From: Pseudomonadota bacterium
GTDB lineage: Bacteria > Pseudomonadota > Alphaproteobacteria > UBA828 > JAPUJA01
Assembly (NCBI GenBank): GCA_027296525.1
Contig: JAPUJA010000089.1
Span: 1-16,251 of the forward strand
Direction of reading: 5' to 3'
Length of the DNA: 16,251 bases
This document shows, one piece after another, positions 6,153 to 14,177 of this stretch. Position 1 is the first letter of the stretch; each line of letters begins with the position of its first letter. The position numbers and the translations under genes were made by a program. The notes under the pieces were generated by a model, which saw only the letters and a program-made list of their open reading frames with translations, did no database searches and was not told where the DNA came from.

Positions 6153-6985
6153 GGCGCGTCCTCGAGCCAGGCGGGATCGCGTTCGAGCGCGGGCAGCAGC
6201 CTGCGCGGTTCTTCGAGGCGCGGCCGCGCCGCCAACAGGCCCCTCGTGTAGGGATGGGTGGCGCGGTCGAGCTCCCCCGCCGCGCAGGTTTCGAGAATGC
6301 GCCCGCCATACATGACGATGATCCGATCGCAGAAGGACGCAATCAGATCCAGATCATGGCTGATGAAGATGAGCCCCATGCCCCGCTCGGTGACGAGCTC
6401 GTCGAGCATCGTCAGGACCCGATGGCGCACGCTCAAATCGAGCGCCGAGGTGGGCTCGTCGGCGATCAGCAGGTCCGGCCCGGCGATCACCATCATGGCG
6501 ATCATCGCGCGCTGCGCCATGCCGCCCGAAAGCTCATGGGGATAGGCGCGAAAGATACGCTCCGGGTCACGGATCCCGACACGTTCGAGGAGGGCCTCGG
6601 CCTTTTCCTTCGCCCCGCGCCAAGCCACGCGCTCCGACGCGCGGCAGGCCTCGACGATCTGCCGGCCGACGGTCATCACCGGGTTGAGCGCGATCGCCGG
6701 GTCCTGCGGGATCATGGCGATCCGCCGACCGCGCAAAGCCCGCATGGCGGAGGCGGAGAGATCCAGCAGATCGATGCCGTCGAACGTCATCGCGCGGCAA
6801 TCGACCCGTCCCGGCCCGAGCCGAAGCAGCGCGCGGGCGAGCGTCGACTTGCCGGAGCCCGACTCACCGACAATCCCGAGCCGCTCGCGATTCATCGCGA
6901 AGCTCACGCCCCGCACCGCTCGCGTCGCCCCGAGGGGGCCCTCGAAGCTGACGTTCATATCCTCGACCCGGAGCGGCGCGCTCAT
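6149..6985 (-). CDS. Oligopeptide/dipeptide-type ABC transporter ATPase (first, DppD/OppD-like)
   Basis: This is a 278-residue ATPase. The ATG at 6985 forms an ATGA overlap with the permease stop and opens MSAPLRVEDMNVSFEG, the normal start of this family; the open frame further upstream lies antisense-free inside the permease gene and is not protein-like. Walker A is at residues 40-47, Q-loop Gln94, signature LSGGMAQR at 152-159, Walker B LLIADE at 172-177 and H-loop His210. HPYTRGLL near residue 240 is the peptide-importer C-terminal motif. The protein works with the second ATPase. The chain of 4-bp overlaps through permease, ATPase and ATPase shows one co-translated transport unit. Confidence 0.95.
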   Translation of the reverse strand: MSAPLRVEDMNVSFEGPLGATRAVRGVSFAMNRERLGIVGESGSGKSTLARALLRLGPGRVDCRAMTFDGIDLLDLSASAMRALRGRRIAMIPQDPAIALNPVMTVGRQIVEACRASERVAWRGAKEKAEALLERVGIRDPERIFRAYPHELSGGMAQRAMIAMMVIAGPDLLIADEPTSALDLSVRHRVLTMLDELVTERGMGLIFISHDLDLIASFCDRIIVMYGGRILETCAAGELDRATHPYTRGLLAARPRLEEPRRLLPALERDPAWLEDAP

Positions 6986-7905
6986 CTCTGCCTCGGGTCG
7001 AGCGCGTCCCTCAGGCCGTCGCCCAGCAGGTTGAAGCCGAGGCTTACGATGAGAATCGCGATCCCCGGCATGGTCGCCACCCACCATTGATCGATAATGA
7101 AGCGCCGGCCCTCGGCGATCATCGCGCCCCATTCGGGCTCGGGCGGCTGCGCGCCCAGGCCCAGAAACCCGAGACCCGCCGCGATCAGAATGACGCCTGC
7201 CATGTCGAGCGTGACCCGGACGATGAGCGACGAGGTGCAAAGCGGCATCACCTGCTTCCAGATGATGCGCGCGCCCGAGGCGCCTTGCAGGCGCGCGGCG
7301 TCGATGTAGCCGCTCTCGCGAATGACCAGAGTCTCGGCGCGCGCGATCCGCGCATAGGGCGGCCAGGCCGTGAGCGCGATCGCCGCGACGGCGTTCTCAA
7401 CCCCGGGACCGAGCGCCGCGACCAGAGCGAGCGCGAGGATGAGCTTCGGAAAGGCCAGGAAAACATCGGTCAAACGCATGAGCGCGCGGTCGACCCAGCC
7501 GCCAAAATAGCCCGCGACGCAACCGACGACGAGCCCGAAGGGCGCCGACAGAAGCGTGACGAGAAGAACGATATAGAGCGTGATCCGCGCCCCATGCAAA
7601 ATGCGGCTCAGGATGTCGCGGCCGAAGGGATCGGTCCCCAGCCAGTGAGCGGCGCTCGGCGGTTCGAGCCGCCTTTCGAGCGCCTGTTCCAAGGGCGAGG
7701 CCTCGCTCAACCAGGGCGCGAAGATCGCGGCGATCACGAGAGCGAGCACGATCGCGAGTCCCGTCATCGCGAGAGGATTGCGCGCAAAGGCCCGCCAGCC
7801 GAGATAGAACCGGCCGAGGCGCGCCTGCAACGCCGAACCGGGCGAATCGTCGAGGAGCCACGCCTTGAGACGGAAATCCTGCGATTTGATTGCGACCTCG
7901 GCCAT
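6982..7905 (-). CDS. Peptide-type ABC transporter permease (DppC/OppC-like)
   Basis: This 307-residue inner-membrane permease starts at ATG 7905, which overlaps the TGA of the upstream permease (TGATG). It has the OppC N-terminal domain (first helix at about residues 37-58: NPLAMTGLAIVLALVIAAIF) followed by HWLGTDPFGRDILSRILHGAR, the diagnostic motif of DppC/OppC. Five further helices form the BPD_transp_1 domain. The cytoplasmic coupling segment YIDAARLQGASGARIIWKQV contacts the ATPases. C-terminal FNLLGDGLRDALDPR is also typical. It forms the channel with the other permease; substrate choice depends mainly on the binding protein. Confidence 0.95.
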   Translation of the reverse strand: MAEVAIKSQDFRLKAWLLDDSPGSALQARLGRFYLGWRAFARNPLAMTGLAIVLALVIAAIFAPWLSEASPLEQALERRLEPPSAAHWLGTDPFGRDILSRILHGARITLYIVLLVTLLSAPFGLVVGCVAGYFGGWVDRALMRLTDVFLAFPKLILALALVAALGPGVENAVAAIALTAWPPYARIARAETLVIRESGYIDAARLQGASGARIIWKQVMPLCTSSLIVRVTLDMAGVILIAAGLGFLGLGAQPPEPEWGAMIAEGRRFIIDQWWVATMPGIAILIVSLGFNLLGDGLRDALDPRQR

Positions 7906-8978
7906 CAGCGCACGCGCGGATCGAACAGCCGGTAAAGCAGATCGGAGAAAAGATTGATGCCGATGAAGAGCGCTCCCACGACGATCGTTCCACCGAGCAC
8001 GGCGTTCATGTCGGCGGCGAACAGCGAGTTGGTGATGTAAAGACCAAGCCCGGGCCAGGCGAACACTGTCTCGGTCAGCACGGAGCCTTCGAGCAGGCTC
8101 GCGTAAGAAAGCGCGATCACGGTGATCAGCGGCACCCGAACATTGCCGAGCGCGTGAACCCAAATCACCCGTCTCTCGGACAAGCCCTTGATCCGCGCCG
8201 TCGTTATATACTCTTGGGTCAGCTGATCGAGCATGAGGCTTCGGGTCATCCGGCTGATGTAGGCGAGCGAGAAGTAGCCGAGCACGGCCGCCGGCAAGAC
8301 GATGTGCCGGAGCGCGTTGGAAAAGATCTCGAGATCGCCGGCGATCAGACTGTCCACGAGGATCAAGCCGGTGCGGCTCTCGATCACGCCCTCATAGAAG
8401 ACGTCGAGCCGGCCCGGCCCTCCGACCCATCCGAGCTCGGCATAGAAGACGAGCAGCCCGACGAGGCCGAGCCAGAAGACGGGCACGGAATAGCCCATGA
8501 GGCCGAAGACGCGGATCACATGATCGGCCCAGCGGTCCCGATTGACCGCGGCGATCACGCCGAGCGGAATGCCGAGCCCGACGCCGAGGAGAGTGGCCGT
8601 CGTCGCGAGCTCGAGCGTCGCCGGAAAGACCCGCGCAATATCGGCGAGCACCGGCTTGGCGGTGAGCACCGATTGGCCGAGGTCGCCTTGGAAAACATTG
8701 GCGAGATAGCGTGCGAACTGCTCGTAGAGGGGGAGATCGAGGCCGAGCTCGGCGCGAACCGCGGCGTAGACATCCGCCGAAGCGCGCTCGCCGACCGCCG
8801 CCAGCACGGGATCGACCGGGATGACCCGTGCGATGATGAAGGTGACGAAGAGCAGGCCAAGAAAGGTGAGCGCGACGGAAATCACGAACCCCGCCACGCC
8901 TTCGAACCGTGCGAACGCTCTCGATTCGCGGAGGCCGCTCCACCCGGCCCTGTCCGGCGACCGAGGCCCGCGGGACAT
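7905..8978 (-). CDS. Peptide-type ABC transporter permease (DppB/OppB-like)
   Basis: This 357-residue permease starts at ATG 8978, two bases after the stop of the binding-protein gene. The frame is open much further upstream, but that part is Arg-rich shadow sequence within the neighbour. The first membrane helix (about residues 31-50) is followed by ARVIPVDPVL, then the periplasmic region LGLDLPLYEQFARYL and GDLGQSV, all standard for DppB. FPATLELA and the coupling loop YITTARIKGLSERRVIW follow. The end, NLFSDLLYRLFDPRVR, is the usual DppB C-terminus. It pairs with the DppC-like permease. Confidence 0.94.
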   Translation of the reverse strand: MSRGPRSPDRAGWSGLRESRAFARFEGVAGFVISVALTFLGLLFVTFIIARVIPVDPVLAAVGERASADVYAAVRAELGLDLPLYEQFARYLANVFQGDLGQSVLTAKPVLADIARVFPATLELATTATLLGVGLGIPLGVIAAVNRDRWADHVIRVFGLMGYSVPVFWLGLVGLLVFYAELGWVGGPGRLDVFYEGVIESRTGLILVDSLIAGDLEIFSNALRHIVLPAAVLGYFSLAYISRMTRSLMLDQLTQEYITTARIKGLSERRVIWVHALGNVRVPLITVIALSYASLLEGSVLTETVFAWPGLGLYITNSLFAADMNAVLGGTIVVGALFIGINLFSDLLYRLFDPRVR

Positions 8979-8980
8979 AC

Positions 8981-10567
8981 CTACTTGACCACGTTCCGGT
9001 AGAAGACGGTGTCGAAGGTGGGGCCGGAGACGAAGCCCCGAACATTTTGCCGTTCGGCGATGATCTCGACACTCTGGAACATGATCACGAAGGGAGAATC
9101 TGCCTGCACGGCGCGCTGCAACTCGCCATAAAGCGCGGCGCGCTTCGCCGCATCGCGCTCGAGCACGGCGGCCTCGGTCACCCTGTTGAGCTCGGGTATC
9201 TCCCAGCCGTTCCGCCAAGCCAGGTTCTTATCCGCCGAGTCATCCGAATTGTCGGGGTTGTGCGCGAAGCTGTCGGCGTTGGTGTGGGGATCCTGATAGT
9301 CGGGGCCCCAAAGCCCGATATAGATGTCGTGATTGCGCGCGCGGTATTTCGTGAGCGTCTGCTTGCCGTCACCTGGAATGATCTCGAGCCTTATCCCCGC
9401 CTCGGCGAAGCTCGCCTGCAAAACCTGCGCCAGATCGATGGTCGGCGCCGTATTGCGCACATCCATCGTCACGGAGAATCCCTCCGCCAGCCCCGCTTCC
9501 GCGAGCAGGCGCCGGGCCTCGGCGGGATCGAAGCTGAAGGGGCGTTCCTCAAGGGCGCTGAAGAACCCGCGCGGCACGAAGGCCTGATGCACGACGCCCC
9601 GCCCCGCGAGGATCGTGCCGGCGATGCCATCGTAGTCGACGAGATAGCGGAGCGCCCGGCGCACCTGCGGCTTGGCGAGAATCGGATTCTTCTGATTGAG
9701 GCCGAGATAGTAGAGCGCCCCCTTGGGCGCCTCGCGAATGCGGATGGCCGGGTTGTCCCTCAAGCCTTCGACCTGCTCCGGGCCCAGATTGCGCGCGATA
9801 TCGATGTCGCCCTTTTCCAGCAGGAGCCGCTGGGTCGCGGGCTCGGCGATATGGCGGATGATGACGCGCGCCATCGCCGGCGCGCCGCGCCAGTAGGAAT
9901 CGTGCCGCAGCAAGATGAGGAGCTCGTTGGGCCGCCAGGTGCCGAGCGTGAAAGGACCGGAGCCGGCCGAATGGGTGCGAAGCCAGCCATGCCCCATGTC
10001 GCCGTCCGTCTCATGCTCCTCCAAGAGCGTGCGATCGACGACCGAGCCCACCGTCGCGGTCAAGCAGTTGAGCACGAAGGACGGCGCGTAAGCCCGGTCC
10101 GTTTCGATCTCAAGCGTCCCCTCATCGAGAACCCTGATCCTCTCGATGACGTTTTCAGGCGTGAAACCGAACTGGGTGAGGATGAAAGCGGGCGACTTGT
10201 TGAGTCGGACCACGCGCCGGAGCGAGTAGGCCGCATCCTCCGCGGTCACGGGATTGCCAGAGTGAAAGCGCATCCCCTCCCGGATCTTGAACCGGTAGCT
10301 GCGCCCATCCTCCGAAAGGCTCCAGCTCTCGGCGACGCCGCCCACCAGCGTCGTCATGTCTTCCGTATCGAAGGTGATCAGACGGTCATAGACGTTGGCC
10401 GCGTATTCGGCGCCCGAGAACTCGAAGACCTCCGCCGGGTCGAGCGTGATGATGTCGTCGAACTGAAGCGCCATCACGAACACGTCGTCCGGGGTCTCCG
10501 CCCATGACGTCGGGAGGCCGGCCAACAGCACCGCGGCCACAAGGAGGGGCTGGAGAAACCGTCTCAT
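8981..10567 (-). CDS. ABC transporter substrate-binding protein, family 5
   Basis: This 528-residue periplasmic receptor belongs to the importer encoded downstream. Residues 1-23 are a Sec signal peptide (RRF, hydrophobic core VAAVLLAGLP) with likely cleavage after SWA. The mature protein shows the SBP_bac_5 layout: LDPAEVFEFSGAEYAANVYDRLI, then LAESWSLSEDGRSYRFKIREG-type sequence (here VAESWSLSE), the conserved FHSGNPVTAEDAAYSLRRV, GSGPFTL and a C-terminal lobe. LWGPDYQDPHTNADSF is a subfamily signature. Family 5 proteins bind di- and oligopeptides, opines, nickel, and also small amines or betaine-like compounds, so the ligand is open. It sits 45 bp after the demethylase-type flavoprotein, which suggests that the ligand feeds that enzyme. 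Confidence 0.94.
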   Translation of the reverse strand: MRRFLQPLLVAAVLLAGLPTSWAETPDDVFVMALQFDDIITLDPAEVFEFSGAEYAANVYDRLITFDTEDMTTLVGGVAESWSLSEDGRSYRFKIREGMRFHSGNPVTAEDAAYSLRRVVRLNKSPAFILTQFGFTPENVIERIRVLDEGTLEIETDRAYAPSFVLNCLTATVGSVVDRTLLEEHETDGDMGHGWLRTHSAGSGPFTLGTWRPNELLILLRHDSYWRGAPAMARVIIRHIAEPATQRLLLEKGDIDIARNLGPEQVEGLRDNPAIRIREAPKGALYYLGLNQKNPILAKPQVRRALRYLVDYDGIAGTILAGRGVVHQAFVPRGFFSALEERPFSFDPAEARRLLAEAGLAEGFSVTMDVRNTAPTIDLAQVLQASFAEAGIRLEIIPGDGKQTLTKYRARNHDIYIGLWGPDYQDPHTNADSFAHNPDNSDDSADKNLAWRNGWEIPELNRVTEAAVLERDAAKRAALYGELQRAVQADSPFVIMFQSVEIIAERQNVRGFVSGPTFDTVFYRNVVK

Positions 10568-10612
10568 GACGCTCCGATCCGGGGGGCGGGGAAAGCGCTC
10601 AGGCCCGGTTTA

Positions 10613-13060
10613 TCACATGCGCGGCCGCTTGCTCTTGGGATCATAGGGCGCGCCCCAGTGAGGCGTCGCCGCGGCGCGCTTGCCCGCGATATCGACCTCG
10701 TAATTTCCCGAAAGAATATAATCGTCGTCGATGCCCGCCGCGTTCTCGACATAACCCAGACCGACCGACGAACCCAGCGTGTGGCCGTAGGCGCCCGAGG
10801 TGATCTGACCTTTCAGTTCCCCGTCGCGATAGATCGGCTCGTCATGCAACAGGATGGGCTCGGGATCGTCCAGGGTGAAGGCGACGAGACGGCGCGTGAG
10901 CCCACGCTGCTTCTGCGCCAGGAGCGCATCGCGGCCGATGAAGTCCGTGTTCTTCTTGAGCTTGACGGCGAATCCGAGCCCGCCTTCGAGCGGCGTATCT
11001 TCGGACGTGATGTCGTGACCCCAATGGCGGTAGGCCTTCTCGCAGCGAAGCGAGTCGAGCGCGTGATAACCCGCATGGCGGAGATCGAAGCGCTCGCCGA
11101 CGGCAACGACCGCATCGTAGACGTTGGCGGCGAACTCGACCGGAATATAAAGCTCCCAGCCGAGCTCGCCGACGAAGGTGATGCGCAGCGCCCACACCCT
11201 CCCATAGGCCAGGTCGATCTCCTGAGCCGTGCCGAAGGGGAAGGCCGCGTTCGACAGATCGGCATCGGTCAATTCCGAGAGCAGCGCGCGGGAATTCGGG
11301 CCCATGACGCCCAAGACCGCGGCGCCCGCCCCAAGGTCGGTCAGCACCGCATGGGCGTCATCCGGGATGTGATCCCGGATCCAGCAGAAGTCGTGCCGCG
11401 CCGTCGCCGCCGAGGTCACGATCAAATAGCGGTCATCGGCGATACGGGTCACCGTCAGATCGCATTCGATCCCGCCCCGGGGATTGAGCATCTGGGTGTA
11501 GACGATCTTGCCCGGCGGAACCGCGACGTCGTTCGAGGCGATGCGCTGCAGGACGGCTTCGGCGTCGCGGCCCTCGAGCGCGAACCGGGCGAACGAGCTC
11601 TGGTCGAAGAGCGCCACCGCCTCGCGCGCGGCGTGATGCTCCGCGGCCGAATGCTCGAACCAGTTCTGACGGGTAAAGCTGTATTCGTATTTCGCCTCGA
11701 CGCCCTTGGGCGCGTACCAGTTCACCCGCTCCCAGCCCGCGACCACGCCGAAACACGCGCCCCGCGCGGCGAGACGGCCGTGCAGCACCGAGCAGCGGAG
11801 GTTGCGCGCCGTCTCGGGCTGGCGAAAGGGCCAGTGCATTCCGTAGAGCAGGCCGAGGGTCTCGACCGTGCGGTCGTGAAGATAGCGGGGGTTCGCCTCC
11901 CAGGGCGAGAAGCGGCGGATGTCCACGTCCCACAGATCCATGGGCGGCGTGCCCTCGCTGACCCACTGGGCGACCGCCTGGCCCGCGCCGGCCGAAGAGG
12001 CGATGCCCACGGAGTTGAAGCCCGCGGCAACGAAGAAATTTTTGAGCTCCGGCGCCGCGCCCAGGATGTAACGGTTATCGGGCGTGAAGCTCTCAGGACC
12101 GTTGACCATCTGCTTGATCTGGGCCTCCGCGAGGGCGGGCACCCGCCTGAGGGCGTTCTCCATGAAGACCTCGAAATGGTCCCAGTCCTCGTTCAGCATG
12201 GAGAACTCGAAGTCCTCAGGAATCCCATCCATGCCCCAGGGTTTGGCGACCGGCTCGAAGCCACCGAGGATGAGGCCACCCACCTCCTCGCGGAAATAGA
12301 TGAACCCGTCGGGATCGCGCATCGACGGCATGCCGTGATAGACGCCCTCGATCGGCTCCGTGATCAGATAGAAATGCTCGGCCGCGTGGAGCGGCACGGC
12401 GACCCCGGCCATGCGTCCGATCTCGCGCGCCCACATGCCGGCGCAATTGACGACATATTCGCAGGCGACGTCGCCTTGCTCGGTGGCGACACCCGCGACC
12501 CGGCCGCCTTTCTGATGAATGCCGGTGACCTTGACATGTTCGAGCACCGTCGCGCCCCGCCGGCGCGCGCCCTTGGCCATGGCGACCGTGGTATCGGTGG
12601 GATTGGTCTGGCCATCGCCGGGGATGAAGAAGCTCGCCTCGAGATCGTCCGTGTTCATGAGCGGCCAGAGACGCTTCGCCTCGTCGGTGCCGATCCGCTC
12701 CATCTCGACGCCGAAGCAGCGCGCCATCGCCGCGCCGCGCTCGAGCTCGATCCGGCGCCCTTCGGTCTGCGCGACCGCGAGGCTGCCCGTCTGGCGAAAG
12801 CCCGTCGTCTGACCGGTTTCTTCCTCGAGACGCGCAAACAGCTCCTTGGCGTACATCGCAAGGCGCGTGAGGTTCTGGGTCGCGCGAAGCTGGCCGACGA
12901 GCCCGACCGCGTGCCAGGTGGTGCCGCAGCCGAAGGTTCGCCGCTCGAGCAGCAGGGTATCCTTCCAGCCCAGCTCGGCCAGATGATAGGCCACGCTGCA
13001 ACCGACGATGCCGCCCCCGATTACGACGACGCGGGCCTCGCTCGGTAGTTTGTCGCTCAT
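10613..13060 (-). CDS. FAD-dependent dimethylglycine/sarcosine dehydrogenase-family protein with folate (GcvT) domain
   Basis: This 815-residue enzyme has three parts. The FAD-binding oxidoreductase domain (about 8-370) starts with the dinucleotide motif VVVIGGGIVG; CGTTWHAVG holds His50, which aligns with the histidine carrying covalent FAD in dimethylglycine dehydrogenase. A linker domain (about 372-428) is followed by the aminomethyltransferase/folate domain (about 430-705), where Asp534 in GGIECDLTV matches the essential Asp of T-protein, and by a GcvT C-terminal barrel (about 710-805). Family members oxidatively N-demethylate secondary or tertiary amines (dimethylglycine, sarcosine, 4-methylaminobutanoate) and pass formaldehyde equivalents to tetrahydrofolate. 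The size and layout fit these best; the exact substrate is unknown. The gene lies between the dehalogenase-like gene (21 bp upstream) and the importer. Confidence 0.93.
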   Translation of the reverse strand: MSDKLPSEARVVVIGGGIVGCSVAYHLAELGWKDTLLLERRTFGCGTTWHAVGLVGQLRATQNLTRLAMYAKELFARLEEETGQTTGFRQTGSLAVAQTEGRRIELERGAAMARCFGVEMERIGTDEAKRLWPLMNTDDLEASFFIPGDGQTNPTDTTVAMAKGARRRGATVLEHVKVTGIHQKGGRVAGVATEQGDVACEYVVNCAGMWAREIGRMAGVAVPLHAAEHFYLITEPIEGVYHGMPSMRDPDGFIYFREEVGGLILGGFEPVAKPWGMDGIPEDFEFSMLNEDWDHFEVFMENALRRVPALAEAQIKQMVNGPESFTPDNRYILGAAPELKNFFVAAGFNSVGIASSAGAGQAVAQWVSEGTPPMDLWDVDIRRFSPWEANPRYLHDRTVETLGLLYGMHWPFRQPETARNLRCSVLHGRLAARGACFGVVAGWERVNWYAPKGVEAKYEYSFTRQNWFEHSAAEHHAAREAVALFDQSSFARFALEGRDAEAVLQRIASNDVAVPPGKIVYTQMLNPRGGIECDLTVTRIADDRYLIVTSAATARHDFCWIRDHIPDDAHAVLTDLGAGAAVLGVMGPNSRALLSELTDADLSNAAFPFGTAQEIDLAYGRVWALRITFVGELGWELYIPVEFAANVYDAVVAVGERFDLRHAGYHALDSLRCEKAYRHWGHDITSEDTPLEGGLGFAVKLKKNTDFIGRDALLAQKQRGLTRRLVAFTLDDPEPILLHDEPIYRDGELKGQITSGAYGHTLGSSVGLGYVENAAGIDDDYILSGNYEVDIAGKRAAATPHWGAPYDPKSKRPRM

Positions 13061-13081
13061 CAGCCGCGCCTCCTCGGATCG

Positions 13082-13969
13082 TCAGCGCGCAAGCCTGCCG
13101 ACAAACGCGGCGATCGCTTCGCCGATCTCGGCGGGCGAGTCCTCCTGGACAAAGTGGTTTCCCTTGACGGTAACCTCCGCATGGTTGGACCAGGTTCGGC
13201 AGAACTCACGTGCCCGGCCCACGAGGATGGCGCCCGGATCGGCGTTGATGAAGAGCTTCGGAATTTCGCACGCGGCAAGCCAGCGGCCATATTCCTCGAC
13301 GATCCCGACGACATCGCGCGGCTCGCCGCCGATCGGGAGCTCGCGCGGCCAGGTGAGGGTTGGCCGCCGCGATTCCCCAGGCTCACGGTAGGGGTCTCGA
13401 TACATTTCCATCTCGGCTTCCGTCAGGGCGCGCAACACGCTCCCCGGCAAAATCTTCTCGACGAAGACATTTCTCTCGAGAACGATCTCCTCGCCCTCGA
13501 GCGAGCGCATCGCCTGAAAGATGCCGCGTGCCTTGTCGGGCCAGTCTTCCCAGGTGAGCGGCATGACGATCGTTTCCATATAGACAAGCCCCCGAACGCG
13601 CTCGGGGTTGCGCCGCGCCCAATGAAACCAGAGAGCCCCGCCCCAGTCATGGCCGACGAGGACGATCTTCTCCTCGAGCCCCAGCCCATCGATCCAGGCG
13701 TCGAGATAACGGGCGTGATCGACGAACCGGTAATGGCAGTCCGCAACCTTCGCGGACCGACCCATGCCGATGAGATCGGGCGCGAGGCAGCGCGCCGAAC
13801 CCTCGAGGTGGGGGATCACGTTGCGCCAGAGATAGGACGAGGTGGGATTGCCGTGAAGAAAGAGAACGGGCGGGCCCGTACCCGTATCGACATAGGCCAT
13901 CTCAGCGTCAAGCAGGCGGGCCCACTTGCGCGGGTAGGGGTCTTCGGCGGAGATCGCTTCGTCGCTCAT
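13082..13969 (-). CDS. Haloalkane dehalogenase-like alpha/beta hydrolase (HLD-II type)
   Basis: This 295-residue cytoplasmic enzyme closely follows the Rhodococcus DhaA/LinB pattern over its whole length. It has VLFLHGNPTSSYLWRN, CLAPDLIGMG, VGHDWGGALWFHWA, LTEAEMEMYRDPY and ELPIGGEP. The catalytic set of subfamily II is complete: nucleophile Asp108, halide-binding Trp109 and Asn41, acid Glu132 (in YMETIV) and base His272 (in GNHFVQED). HLD enzymes cleave carbon-halogen bonds to give an alcohol and halide. Renilla luciferase shares the fold and most of these residues, so another hydrolase activity is possible. It is the first gene of the long minus-strand run, 21 bp before the demethylase-type flavoprotein, and it starts at ATG 13969. 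An operon role as a dehalogenase is inferred from sequence only. Confidence 0.92.
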   Translation of the reverse strand: MSDEAISAEDPYPRKWARLLDAEMAYVDTGTGPPVLFLHGNPTSSYLWRNVIPHLEGSARCLAPDLIGMGRSAKVADCHYRFVDHARYLDAWIDGLGLEEKIVLVGHDWGGALWFHWARRNPERVRGLVYMETIVMPLTWEDWPDKARGIFQAMRSLEGEEIVLERNVFVEKILPGSVLRALTEAEMEMYRDPYREPGESRRPTLTWPRELPIGGEPRDVVGIVEEYGRWLAACEIPKLFINADPGAILVGRAREFCRTWSNHAEVTVKGNHFVQEDSPAEIGEAIAAFVGRLAR

Positions 13970-14040
13970 CGGTGGCTACTCTCTCACTCGTCTCGCCGCC
14001 CTTCAATAGAGCGGAAACACCGCCGATGCAAATGCCTGTT

Positions 14041-14077
14041 CCCGGCCTGCCGACGTCCAAGCGCCACTCCGGCCGGG
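14041..14077 (+). promoter_or_regulatory. Inverted repeat in the divergent promoter region
   Basis: The 208-bp spacer between the divergent dehalogenase-like and ureohydrolase genes contains CCCGGCC (14041-14047) and its exact complement GGCCGGG (14071-14077), 23 bases apart. A further CCGGGCC follows at 14085-14091. This could be a regulator site shared by both transcription units. The arms are pure G/C in a G/C-rich region, so chance is a real alternative. No strong sigma-70 boxes are visible. Confidence 0.3.
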
Positions 14078-14177
14078 ATTGCCGCCGGGCCGCTATCATG
14101 GTTTCATGGTTGGAACTGCATTCAAGCCGCGCTACCAAGAAAACCGAACGGCGGCACATCCAAAGGGGAGATCGGGA

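Noticed and set aside
6982..9218. Longer N-termini for both permeases and the first ATPase from upstream in-frame starts
   Set aside because: The upstream parts overlap the neighbouring genes and are Arg-rich shadow translation; the chosen starts give ATGA/TGATG-type overlaps and family-typical N-termini.
8909..13048. Very long plus-strand open frames opposite the binding-protein and flavoprotein genes
   Set aside because: They are mirror frames of well-conserved minus-strand genes, rich in Arg/His/Asp/Glu as expected from high third-position G+C, with no recognisable domain.
14111..14139. TTGGAA and TACCAA, 17 bases apart, as a promoter for the guanidino hydrolase
   Set aside because: The match to the -10 consensus is too poor to separate it from chance.
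14079..14177. An N-terminal extension of the guanidino hydrolase from 14079 or 14106
   Set aside because: The residues do not match family N-termini, and the start at 14178 has the better ribosome site.
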